Positions 7,672 to 14,928 of a DNA stretch of 16,713 nt are shown here, piece by piece. Position numbers and translations under genes: made by a program. Location: NCBI GenBank assembly GCA_002412705.1, contig DHVO01000136.1, positions 1 to 16,713 on the forward strand, read 5' to 3'. The first letter of the stretch is position 1. Every line of letters starts with the position of its first letter. The DNA comes from Bacteroidales bacterium UBA5206. GTDB taxonomy: Bacteria; Bacteroidota; Bacteroidia; Bacteroidales; Tenuifilaceae. A model generated the notes under the pieces. It saw nothing but the letters and a program-made list of their open reading frames with translations. It ran no database searches and was not told the DNA's origin.

Positions 7672-8508
7672 ATGCAGATGACAAACCTACCAAAAGCTGT
7701 TTTTTCCGATGTTGATGGAACCCTATTAAACAAAGAAAGGGAGATTTCGGCATTTACCGCAGAGCAAATCCAGAACCTAGTTCATAACCACAACACGCCT
7801 TTTGTTATGGTTACAGCACGTATGCCCATGGGGGTAGAACGATTCTACAAAAGCCTAAACATGAACACTCCAGTTGTTTGCTACAATGGGGCTCTTGTGC
7901 TGAGCAGCTTTAGCAACGGATGGGAAAACAACGTTTGGGAATCGCATACCCTAACAGCACAGTACTCTTTAGAGGTTGCAAAAATAGCCCTATCACAAAA
8001 CCTTCATTGCAGCATATACAGCGGCGATACATGGGTAGCAAACGCTCATGATGAGTGGACTGTTAGAGAGGAAAACAACACCCAGTGCATGGCAACCGTT
8101 GCTTCTATTATTGAACTTCTCTCGGGATGGATCGATAGTGGCCAAGGGATTCACAAAATCATGATTATGGGCTCACCGCTATCCATCGATTTTGCCCTTG
8201 AAAAGATTAGCCATTTACCTAACAATGAGGGCATGCCATATCGTTCCAAGGATACCTATCTAGAAATTACTCCCAAAAGTGTTTCAAAGGCCGATGGGGT
8301 AAAAACCGTTCTATCTAAGTTAGAACTTAGCCTAGATGAGGCTATTGCCTTTGGCGACAATTACAACGACATTGATATGCTTAAAGCCGTTGGCACAGGC
8401 TACGCAATGGAAAATGCTCCTAGTGCTGTTAAACAGTACGCAAAACACATTGCTCCTGCAAATACCAACAATGGTGTTGCACAGGTTCTATTTGAATTAA
8501 TGCAATAA
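7672..8508 (+). CDS. Cof-type HAD-IIB family sugar-phosphate phosphatase
   Basis: This is a cytoplasmic haloacid-dehalogenase phosphatase of the Cof/YbiV class, which hydrolyse phosphorylated sugars and cofactors such as flavin or pyridoxal phosphates. Motif I is FSDVDGTLLN, with nucleophile D13 and acid/base D15. Motif III lysine is K206 in PKSVSKADGV, and motif IV is GDNYND at 228-233, which binds magnesium. The cap between motifs I and III is of the C2 type. The length of 278 residues is normal. The reading frame stays open upstream to 7441, inside the TPR gene, but the terminator at 7577-7601 and the promoter at 7648-7656 place the true start at 7672 (MQM) or 7678 (MTN). The natural substrate cannot be told from sequence. 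The U32 gene follows after 10 bases. Confidence 0.9.
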   Translation: MQMTNLPKAVFSDVDGTLLNKEREISAFTAEQIQNLVHNHNTPFVMVTARMPMGVERFYKSLNMNTPVVCYNGALVLSSFSNGWENNVWESHTLTAQYSLEVAKIALSQNLHCSIYSGDTWVANAHDEWTVREENNTQCMATVASIIELLSGWIDSGQGIHKIMIMGSPLSIDFALEKISHLPNNEGMPYRSKDTYLEITPKSVSKADGVKTVLSKLELSLDEAIAFGDNYNDIDMLKAVGTGYAMENAPSAVKQYAKHIAPANTNNGVAQVLFELMQ

Positions 8509-8518
8509 AAGAAGCAAC

Positions 8519-10363
8519 TTGGCTAGAATAAAGGAAATAGAACTACTGGCGCCTGCTAAGGATGCCGACTCTGGAATAGCGGCAATCACATACGGTGCCG
8601 ATGCTGTTTACATTGGTCCCGAGAAGTTTGGAGCGAGAGTTGCAGTAGGAAATTCCCTATCGGAAATTGAGCGCTTGGTTACCTTTGCGCATCAGTACCA
8701 CGCAAAGGTTTACGCCACCATAAATACCATTATTTATGATAATGAACTGGAGCAAGCACTCCTACTTATAAACGACCTTTATCGGGTTGGGGTTGATGCT
8801 ATAATCATACAAGATTTGGGAATACTTGAGATGGATTTACCCCCAATCCCAATTTTTGCCAGTACACAAACCCATAATCACAGCGTTGAACGCGTAAAAT
8901 TTCTTCAAGAAGTTGGAATGCAGCGCGTTATTCTTGCTCGTGAGCTTTCAATTAACGAGATTAAAGAGATTAGCAACTCAACCTCTGTTGATATTGAAGC
9001 CTTTGTTCATGGGGCTATTTGCGTATCGTACAGCGGGCAGTGCTACATGAGCCACCACATTACTGGACGAAGCGCAAACAGAGGTGAATGCGCTCAACCT
9101 TGCCGCTCTACTTACGACCTAATTGACGAGGGTGGAAATGTAATAGTAAAGGATAAACACCTTTTATCGCCCAAAGATTTAAATCTTTCAGCCCACCTAT
9201 CGGAGCTAATCAACGCTGGGGTTACCTCCTTTAAAGTGGAAGGAAGACTTAAGGATTTAGAATACGTAAAGAATATCACCCTGCACTACCGTTTGCTCCT
9301 AGATAAGATCATTGAGCGCGATAATGGGCTAAAAAGAGCCTCGTCGGGGAGTGTGGTAACCCAGTTTACCCCCAACCCAAGCAAAAGCTACAACAGGGGC
9401 TTCACCACCCATTTTATTAAGGGACGACAACAAAACCTTGCATCCTTTAATACACCCAAATCTATTGGCGAAGAGCTAGGTGTTGTAACGTTTGTTTCCG
9501 ACAATTGGTTTAGCATTACCACTTCCCATCAGGTTTCTAACGACGATGGACTGTGTTTCTTTAATCAAAACGAAAAGCTTACTGGGATTAAGGTTAACCG
9601 CGTTCAGGACAATAGAATTTATCCCCTAAACTTGAATGGTATTTACAAAGGCGCAACTGTTTATAGGAATAGCGATAGAGCATTTACACGCAGGCTTGAG
9701 CAGGACAGCACCCAAAGGGTGATTGGCTGTAACATTAGCGTTAACGCCACAGCCTCACAGCTATTCTTTGCCGTTACCGACGAGGATGGAATTACCACCC
9801 AGCTAATTGTGCCCAACACCTTTGAGCTAGCCAACAACACAGATAAAGCCACAAAAACACTTGTTGCCCAGCTAACAAAAACTGGCGACACAATATATAG
9901 CATCAGCAAGGTTGATATTACATGTGCAAACATTCCCTTTATACCCATATCCACACTAAATGGCATTAGAAGGGATCTGTTAGCAAAGCATACGGTTGCT
10001 AGAATTGAAAATCACCCCAAGAAAGAGATTCGGATAGAGAGAAACACAACACCTCTTCCAAATCCAACAACAAGCTATAGGGATAATATATCCAACAGTC
10101 TGGCTCAGCAGTTCTATCTACGGCATGGGGCAAACAATACTGCCCAAGCATACGAGCTTAGCAAGCAGGATACAAGCGAGCCCCAAACGCTAATGACTAC
10201 TCGATACTGTATTAGGTACGAGATAGGAACTTGCCCAACGTTTCAGAAAGGTAAGCCACAAAAACTTTTCCTAAGGGATAACAATGCCGTTTACCCATTA
10301 CAATTCGATTGTAAGCAATGCGTTATGCTAGTGAAAGAACCACAACAAAAAAACAAGGAGTAA
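8519..10363 (+). CDS. U32-family enzyme, RlhA-type RNA hydroxylase candidate, TTG start
   Basis: The U32 family was first named as peptidases, but characterised members such as RlhA (23S rRNA C2501 hydroxylation), TrhP (tRNA U34 hydroxylation) and UbiU/UbiV are iron-sulfur hydroxylation proteins. Here the N-terminal ELLAPAKD starts the TIM-barrel-like U32 domain. The family signature is EAFVHGAICVSYSGQC, and C168, C175, C191 and C195 have the spacing of the [4Fe-4S] ligands. The region at about 380-515 matches in position the DUF3656 domain of RlhA, and the length of 614 residues is close to RlhA. The C-terminus has four more cysteines (C564, C572, C598, C601). The start is a TTG at 8519: no ATG fits, an in-frame stop lies at 8498-8500, and the conserved motif begins seven codons later. 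The target RNA is inferred, not shown. Confidence 0.85.
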   Translation: MARIKEIELLAPAKDADSGIAAITYGADAVYIGPEKFGARVAVGNSLSEIERLVTFAHQYHAKVYATINTIIYDNELEQALLLINDLYRVGVDAIIIQDLGILEMDLPPIPIFASTQTHNHSVERVKFLQEVGMQRVILARELSINEIKEISNSTSVDIEAFVHGAICVSYSGQCYMSHHITGRSANRGECAQPCRSTYDLIDEGGNVIVKDKHLLSPKDLNLSAHLSELINAGVTSFKVEGRLKDLEYVKNITLHYRLLLDKIIERDNGLKRASSGSVVTQFTPNPSKSYNRGFTTHFIKGRQQNLASFNTPKSIGEELGVVTFVSDNWFSITTSHQVSNDDGLCFFNQNEKLTGIKVNRVQDNRIYPLNLNGIYKGATVYRNSDRAFTRRLEQDSTQRVIGCNISVNATASQLFFAVTDEDGITTQLIVPNTFELANNTDKATKTLVAQLTKTGDTIYSISKVDITCANIPFIPISTLNGIRRDLLAKHTVARIENHPKKEIRIERNTTPLPNPTTSYRDNISNSLAQQFYLRHGANNTAQAYELSKQDTSEPQTLMTTRYCIRYEIGTCPTFQKGKPQKLFLRDNNAVYPLQFDCKQCVMLVKEPQQKNKE

Positions 10364-10364
10364 A

Positions 10365-11273
10365 ATGAAAGCGATTGAAACTACAGGCTGGACAGATTAC
10401 GAGTTAATTGATACAGGCAACTTTGAAAAACTTGAACGTTTTGGAAGCATTACCGTTGCCCGACCCGAACCTCAGGCTGTTTGGAGCAAGTCGCTAAGTC
10501 AGGCAGAATGGGACAGTAGAGCCGATGCCTATTTTGTAAGGAACAAAGATGGTAAGCAGAACCACTCCATGGGCGATGGCGAGCGCGGAGAGTGGCGCAT
10601 CAAACCAAAAACTAAGGAACAGTGGTTTATTCAGTATAAGAGTCAGCAGCTAAACCTTAACTTCCGGTTAGGATTAACATCGTTTAAACATGTTGGCCTA
10701 TTTCCAGAGCAAGCAAACAACTGGGAGTACATTTACAGATCGATTCAGCAAATAAAAAATCAGCAGAATAATCCTAAGGTACTTAACCTATTTGCATATA
10801 CAGGAGGTGCTTCTCTAGCCGCAAAAGCAGCAGGAGCCGATACTACACATGTTGATTCTGTTAAGCAGGTTGTTTCGTGGGCACGGGAAAACATGGAAGC
10901 GTCTCATCTGGATAACATACGCTGGATAGTTGACGATGCGTTAAAATTTGCCCAGCGCGAGGTTCGCCGTGGCAATACTTACAATGGAATTATACTAGAC
11001 CCTCCCGCATACGGTAGAGGCCCTCAAGGGGAAAAGTGGATTCTGGAAGAAAGTATTAACGAGATAATAACCCTTTGCAAACAGCTGCTTTTGCCCAAAA
11101 ACGCTTTTCTTGTTCTTAACCTCTACTCCATGGGGCTATCGGCCCTAGTAGGAGAATCGCTTATGAAAAGCATTTTTGGTGATATTCAAGACATTGAAGT
11201 TGGAGAGTCATATATTACAGACAGCTTTAACAAGAAGCTCCCCTTGGGTGTCTTTATCAGATTCCGCCTATAA
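10365..11273 (+). CDS. Class I SAM-dependent methyltransferase, RlmI/RlmK-like (COG1092)
   Basis: The protein has a Rossmann methyltransferase core with motif I VLNLFAYTGGAS at 139-150, the acidic ribose-binding HVD at 162-164 and motif IV LDPPAYGRGPQGEKW at 211-225. These are the features of the RlmI/RlmK group of 23S rRNA methyltransferases (Methyltrans_SAM domain). At 302 residues it is shorter than E. coli RlmI and seems to lack the N-terminal PUA domain; residues 1-100 form a small region of unknown fold. The ATG lies one base after the U32 stop, with a good Shine-Dalgarno AAGGAG at 10355-10360, unusual for this window, so translation is probably coupled. The target base is unknown; pairing with an RlhA-like gene suggests rRNA. 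No terminator was seen after it. Confidence 0.87.
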   Translation: MKAIETTGWTDYELIDTGNFEKLERFGSITVARPEPQAVWSKSLSQAEWDSRADAYFVRNKDGKQNHSMGDGERGEWRIKPKTKEQWFIQYKSQQLNLNFRLGLTSFKHVGLFPEQANNWEYIYRSIQQIKNQQNNPKVLNLFAYTGGASLAAKAAGADTTHVDSVKQVVSWARENMEASHLDNIRWIVDDALKFAQREVRRGNTYNGIILDPPAYGRGPQGEKWILEESINEIITLCKQLLLPKNAFLVLNLYSMGLSALVGESLMKSIFGDIQDIEVGESYITDSFNKKLPLGVFIRFRL

Positions 11274-11368
11274 TAAGCTGAATGTTAACGTTTGCCAAAA
11301 TATTCCAACAGTACATGCTCTAGAACACCCCTTCAACCAAAATTCTAAAAATGGATTCTATTTTTTAG

Positions 11369-11377
11369 TACCTTTAC
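11369..11377 (+). promoter_or_regulatory. Weak candidate -7 element for the SiaC-like gene
   Basis: TACCTTTAC differs from TAnnTTTGC by one base. It lies 28 bases before the ATG at 11406, and an AT-rich inverted repeat (CTAAAAA at 11345-11351, TTTTTAG at 11362-11368) abuts it. No clear -33 box is seen. Confidence 0.35.
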
Positions 11378-11405
11378 GTAACAATTTATAAACAACCAAA
11401 AAACC

Positions 11406-11786
11406 ATGGAAATTTTATCAATAAAAGGAACTAGCCAAACTCCTGAAGTTATTCTTGACAAAGAAAGTGGCCGGTTTCAATTTATTGGGAACTCGTTACC
11501 AGAGGATGCAAAAAGCTTTTTTGAGCCAATCCTATCCTGGTGGGACGAATATGTTAATAACCCGAATACGGAAACTACCATCACTTTCCGTATGATGTAT
11601 TACAACACCCCTAGTTCCAAACTCTTTTTTCAAGTTCTAAAGAAAGTGGAGCAGCTGGCCGAGCAGGGAATAAAAACTACGGTTAAATGGGAGTACGCAG
11701 ATGACGATCCCGACATGAAAGATGCGGGTATCGATTATGCCGACAACCTGAATATCCCCTTCAAGTTCATTGCATACAAAGCATAA
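11406..11786 (+). CDS. SiaC-family regulatory phosphoprotein (DUF1987)
   Basis: The whole 126-residue protein matches the DUF1987/SiaC family. In Pseudomonas aeruginosa SiaC is phosphorylated on T68 by the kinase SiaB and dephosphorylated by the PP2C phosphatase SiaA; the unphosphorylated form activates the diguanylate cyclase SiaD. Here YYNTPSSK places a threonine at position 68 in the equivalent context, so the phospho-site appears conserved. Other family marks are the opening TPEVILD, the FFEPILSWWDEY helix and the acidic YADDDPDMKDAG near the C-terminus. It is cytoplasmic, with no signal peptide. No SiaA, SiaB or SiaD gene is nearby, so its kinase must be encoded elsewhere and its output is unknown. 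It follows the methyltransferase by 132 bases and ends on a strong shared terminator. Confidence 0.87.
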   Translation: MEILSIKGTSQTPEVILDKESGRFQFIGNSLPEDAKSFFEPILSWWDEYVNNPNTETTITFRMMYYNTPSSKLFFQVLKKVEQLAEQGIKTTVKWEYADDDPDMKDAGIDYADNLNIPFKFIAYKA

Positions 11787-11811
11787 AAAAAGCGCCCAAG
11801 GGCGCTTTTTT
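11785..11811. terminator. Bidirectional terminator between the SiaC-like gene and the envelope operon
   Basis: GCGCCC at 11792-11797 pairs with GGGCGC at 11800-11805, extended by A's on the left (to 11785) pairing with T's on the right (to 11811). It starts inside the stop codon of the SiaC-like gene and ends one base before the stop of the minus-strand gene at 11813, so it serves both directions. Confidence 0.92.
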
Positions 11812-11812
11812 A

Positions 11813-13105
11813 TTACCAATCGGTTGTGTAACTGTGATTGTATATTCGATAGGTTTTAACCTCTCCAGTAGAATCGTTCCTATAGTAAATGTAGCCTGAA
11901 ACAAATGCCACGCTTTTTCCCTTGGTGGTTGTTGCTTTTGCATCCAAAGACTTTGTAATGTCTAGCTTAAGACTATGATTCCCTTTTCCAGAAAAACTTT
12001 GTCCTATCCCTTCTATTACAATTGGCGCAACACCTGCCCACTCTAGCTCTACCTTCTCCACGGTGAATGGAGCAGCATACTTAGATACAAGGGTTATATC
12101 AAGCATAGCAGAGCTAATGTTTTCACCATCACTCTCAATGGCTGTTAAGCGGAAAGGATCGCTAACATAAATACGAGCCTTATTCTCAGAGATATCAAAA
12201 TAGAAGTTCTTTTTAACAGTACTGTTCCCAAAACGGTAGGAAACAAGGATGTTGTTTTCTGGGTCGTCGTAACAATTCTCAAAATCGTACTTCACTACCC
12301 AATGGTCGGTATTATTAATTGTTGATAGAATGCGTGCGCACTCCGATTTTAAAGTTGGCTTACGAACCGTACTTATTGTACGTTCGCCTAAACGTAACGA
12401 GTATTTTAACTCGCCCAATCCGCTCTCCTGCTCCACTAGTTCTATTGACTCGTACAACGCCCTGTAACGAGTAATGGCCATTTCGGCCTGATCTTTACGA
12501 CCATCCATAAAGTACTCTATAAGCACTTTTAGTTCGTCGATATTTTTAGCAATAGCCTCAACACTTTCTACCGTGTTAACCTGCGCAACAAGATCCTCTA
12601 GCTGTTTGGTTAGTTCAGCATCGCGCATCTTGAAATCGCTAACCAACTTCTTGAGTTCAAACTCAGGGAATGGGTATTTTATATGGTAGTTAAAACGAAT
12701 GGACCTATCCGCCTTGTTCTCCACCTTTTCCCAGTAGTACTCCTCAACTTTTGATAAGGATATTCCTTGGAGGAATGGAACTTTACCCGATTGAGTAGTT
12801 GTTGTAGAGGCAAACTTCTCTAAGAACACTGAAACATTATTATTATAATTAGCCTCTTCTGTCCGCATCTCCGAACGGGAACTTACGTTTTCGGCAACCG
12901 AATTAACAATGCGCTCCTTAATCATGCTTAGTGCATTATTCTGAGCCTCATCTAGTGTAGAACCACCACCAGAAACAATTATGTAGTCCTTTTCAATGCC
13001 GTTTATCCACTTAGGCGCTTTCCCACTTTTGTCAACAACCTTGAGCTGTGCAAAGCCCAAAGAGGAGATACAAACCAGCACTATTATTAATAAATTTCGT
13101 TTCAT
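11813..13105 (-). CDS. Secreted LPP20-like protein with C-terminal beta-rich domain
   Basis: A signal peptide covers residues 1-19, ending GFA before Q20. Residues about 31-155 look like an LPP20 module: PKWINGIEKDYIIVSGGG, then an alanine-spaced helix LDEAQNNALSMIKERI, then a strand region with VEEYYWEKVENK and IRFNYHIKYPF before a helical stretch. A coiled-coil-like helical region spans about 150-228. The C-terminal 200 residues are predicted by eye to be beta-rich and match nothing I recognise. LPP20 modules occur in periplasmic or outer-membrane assembly proteins, including the flagellar FlgP of vibrios. The protein has no lipobox (the Cys at 12 lies within the signal core) and so is probably soluble in the periplasm. 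It is the last gene of the minus-strand run, separated from the preceding one by 180 bases with hairpins. Confidence 0.75.
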   Translation of the reverse strand: MKRNLLIIVLVCISSLGFAQLKVVDKSGKAPKWINGIEKDYIIVSGGGSTLDEAQNNALSMIKERIVNSVAENVSSRSEMRTEEANYNNNVSVFLEKFASTTTTQSGKVPFLQGISLSKVEEYYWEKVENKADRSIRFNYHIKYPFPEFELKKLVSDFKMRDAELTKQLEDLVAQVNTVESVEAIAKNIDELKVLIEYFMDGRKDQAEMAITRYRALYESIELVEQESGLGELKYSLRLGERTISTVRKPTLKSECARILSTINNTDHWVVKYDFENCYDDPENNILVSYRFGNSTVKKNFYFDISENKARIYVSDPFRLTAIESDGENISSAMLDITLVSKYAAPFTVEKVELEWAGVAPIVIEGIGQSFSGKGNHSLKLDITKSLDAKATTTKGKSVAFVSGYIYYRNDSTGEVKTYRIYNHSYTTDW

Positions 13106-13140
13106 CTCTAGAATTCTTAGAGTAAATAGTTAACACCTTT

Positions 13141-13159
13141 GGCACAAGTACTCTGTGCC
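13141..13159 (-). repeat. Small inverted repeat in the leader of the 430-residue gene
   Basis: GGCACA at 13141-13146 and TGTGCC at 13154-13159 form a 6-bp stem with a 7-base loop. On the minus strand it contains TACTTGTG, one mismatch from the -7 consensus, so it may coincide with an internal promoter for the gene starting at 13105; no -33 box supports this. Confidence 0.35.
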
Positions 13160-13240
13160 TTTGTAATCCTTGATAGCGTTATGCAAATAAGCATCAAGCA
13201 CTTGAACAATCAGTATAAGGAACTGAAGTGTCCCAATAGC

Positions 13241-13268
13241 AATCAGCAACCCCTAAGGGTTGCTGATT
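13241..13268 (-). other. Intergenic hairpin without T-tract, inside the envelope operon
   Basis: AATCAGCAACCC at 13241-13252 pairs perfectly over 12 bp with GGGTTGCTGATT at 13257-13268 around a 4-base loop. It lies 17 bases after the stop of the lipoprotein gene (13286). On the minus strand the bases after it are GCTATTGGGACAC, with no T-run, so it does not look like a full intrinsic terminator. It may protect the mRNA of the upstream genes or lower expression of the last gene. Confidence 0.75.
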
Positions 13269-13285
13269 AGAATTCGTGAGAAAAA

Positions 13286-13867
13286 TTATGGGCGCTCGTT
13301 AGCGATCTTGTCCATTTCCTCGTTAAAGATTTGCTCAAACTTCATCTTATCATAGTCAAGTTGAAGCTTTTGATCTTTGCTAATGCGATCCTTAATGTTG
13401 TTAAGAAGCTCATCTTTAGCAACCTCAACAGCTACATAAACATTGTACTTACCATCCTTATTAAAGGTCTTTGAACAAACGGTAGATACATTGTTAAGTT
13501 CTTGGTTAACAACGTCGCGTGTTAGCTGCTCAAACTTCTCCTCAAACTCAGAAGCATCGTTAAATGTACGCTCGTTGGTGTAACGGTCGGTAACAGACTT
13601 AAGGGTACGGTTAATAGAAGCTGCAAGGTTGGTGTTAGCATCTAGGCTAGCTTTACGCTTAGCGGTGCTAAGGTCTTGGCTAGTTCCCATACCTGTACCA
13701 CGGAAAAACTTGGCATCGCTATGGAATTCAACATCGCTACAAGGCACGTTAATTTCTGTTCCCATTGAGTTATCGGTAGTAGCAGCTTTCTTGCTTCCAC
13801 CACAACTTGCCATTGTAAATGCACCAGCAACTGCTAATGCTAAGAAAAGGTTTTTTGTTAGTTTCAT
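13286..13867 (-). CDS. LPP20-like lipoprotein
   Basis: The N-terminus is a lipoprotein signal with lipobox TMASC and lipidated Cys at residue 22. Residues about 54-155 carry the clearest LPP20 pattern in the window: FFRGTGMGTSQDL followed by an alanine-rich helix (STAKRKASLDANTNLAASI), then NVSTVCSK, and YNVYVAVEVAKDEL as the closing strand. The C-terminal 40 residues are a charged helix. Two more cysteines (C43, C131) could form a disulfide. LPP20 lipoproteins anchor in the outer membrane and take part in envelope assemblies; no specific role is known for this one. It begins 65 bases after the stop of the 322-residue gene and has no recognisable promoter in that gap, so it is probably cotranscribed with it. 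The total length of 193 residues is ordinary for the family. Confidence 0.82.
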   Translation of the reverse strand: MKLTKNLFLALAVAGAFTMASCGGSKKAATTDNSMGTEINVPCSDVEFHSDAKFFRGTGMGTSQDLSTAKRKASLDANTNLAASINRTLKSVTDRYTNERTFNDASEFEEKFEQLTRDVVNQELNNVSTVCSKTFNKDGKYNVYVAVEVAKDELLNNIKDRISKDQKLQLDYDKMKFEQIFNEEMDKIANERP

Positions 13868-13932
13868 AATTACGGGTTTTTAAAATTTGTGAAAGAATAA
13901 TGAATGTATGAAAAATTAGCTGAATTTCAATG

Positions 13933-14901
13933 TTACTTTTTGTAGAGCCAGTCCCAATTCCAATTAAAGTAAGGTGCTGCACCCCAGTAAGCCCAAGCAA
14001 CAGCCACATCCTTTGCAGAATTAATAATAAGTTTCTCCTTCTCAACAGAGTCGTCGTAAACCTTCATTTTAAACTCCCAAACATTTGCGCCATCGGCAAG
14101 TTGCTTTTGTTTAATCTCGTCAACTAAAGCAGCTGCATCTCCGTAGCAAGCCATATCTGGAGTAATTTTAGAGACATTCTCCTCTACTTTAGGAATATCC
14201 ATGTTTGCATAAGCAGCCTTTGCTGCGGCTAATAGCTCACCGCATTTGTAATCGGCATACTCCTTATAAATATCAACAGAAAGGCTCAAACTCTTGTCAA
14301 AGCACTCACGGCATACATCTGGAACAGAAAGCAGAATAAACATTGCCTCCTCATACTTTTTTTGCCCAGCCAAGGTCTGTGCACCCTTGAGAACAACATC
14401 GCATTGGGAGTTGTAGAACTCAATAATTTTCTCTTTCCCTTGCTCGATAAAGCCACGGAACTGACCAGATTTTACGTTGACGTTCTTAAGGGCTTGCATG
14501 TAGGCCTTATCTTCGCTCTGGCCAACACCCTTTGCCGATATGGTTGTTTGGCTAAATATAAGCTGCCCCACAGCATCAACTATGTAAAAGGTAACATCTA
14601 CATTAAGAGAGTGCATTGGAGGTGCCGTTGGGGTTATATCGCGAGACACAACGTTAACCAAAGGAACAATAAAAAAGCGAGAGTTAACGCCAGTTGCGCC
14701 CAATCCGTTCTGAACAGCAATTTGCTGCATCTTGTTTTGTAGCATGGCACGTGCCGACTGAGGAATACCCTCTGCCTGATCTGGAACAACAGCTGCTAAG
14801 GCTACTCTTCCTAAGTCGTCGGTTTTACCAAGGCTATTTTGCGCAGCAGAGCCAAACGAAACGCCCATGGTAACTGCAGCAATAAGTAATAATTTTTTCA
14901 T
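13933..14901 (-). CDS. Secreted protein with CsgG/LpoB-like N-terminal part and Cys-rich helical region
   Basis: The family is not recognised by name. A signal peptide ends near residue 20 (GSAA before Q). Residues about 30-140 read like a TolB-N/CsgG/LpoB-type alpha/beta unit: strand GRVALAAVVPD, helix SARAMLQNKMQQIAVQNG, strand SRFFIVPLVN, strands HSLNVDVTFYIVDAVGQLIF and a following helix. Residues 150-265 are helical and TPR-like, with five cysteines (C167, C197, C200, C220, C252), which could form disulfides in the periplasm. The C-terminal 20 residues are strikingly aromatic, WAYWGAAPYFNWNWDWLYKK, with five tryptophans. It lies 27 bases downstream of the DUF6175 gene and 65 upstream of the LPP20-like lipoprotein gene, in the same operon. 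The CsgG-like reading is an inference from strand and helix pattern only. Confidence 0.8.
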   Translation of the reverse strand: MKKLLLIAAVTMGVSFGSAAQNSLGKTDDLGRVALAAVVPDQAEGIPQSARAMLQNKMQQIAVQNGLGATGVNSRFFIVPLVNVVSRDITPTAPPMHSLNVDVTFYIVDAVGQLIFSQTTISAKGVGQSEDKAYMQALKNVNVKSGQFRGFIEQGKEKIIEFYNSQCDVVLKGAQTLAGQKKYEEAMFILLSVPDVCRECFDKSLSLSVDIYKEYADYKCGELLAAAKAAYANMDIPKVEENVSKITPDMACYGDAAALVDEIKQKQLADGANVWEFKMKVYDDSVEKEKLIINSAKDVAVAWAYWGAAPYFNWNWDWLYKK

Positions 14902-14928
14902 ATACTTTGGGTATTAGGGTGAGTCACT

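Noticed and set aside
8519..10363. U32 protein as a secreted collagenase or peptidase
   Set aside because: There is no signal peptide, and the Fe-S cysteine pattern and RlhA-like length fit an RNA-modifying enzyme better than the old peptidase label.
11176..11391. 71-residue plus-strand ORF overlapping the end of the methyltransferase
   Set aside because: Its first half is the methyltransferase read in another frame, and the rest lies in the gap with no protein-like features.
13241..13268. Intrinsic terminator ending the envelope operon before its last gene
   Set aside because: No T-run follows on the minus strand, whereas every other terminator in the window has one; kept as a hairpin of unknown role.
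13770..14045. Minus-strand ORF bridging the lipoprotein and 322-residue genes
   Set aside because: It overlaps two well-supported genes with signal peptides in a different frame; it is a shadow.
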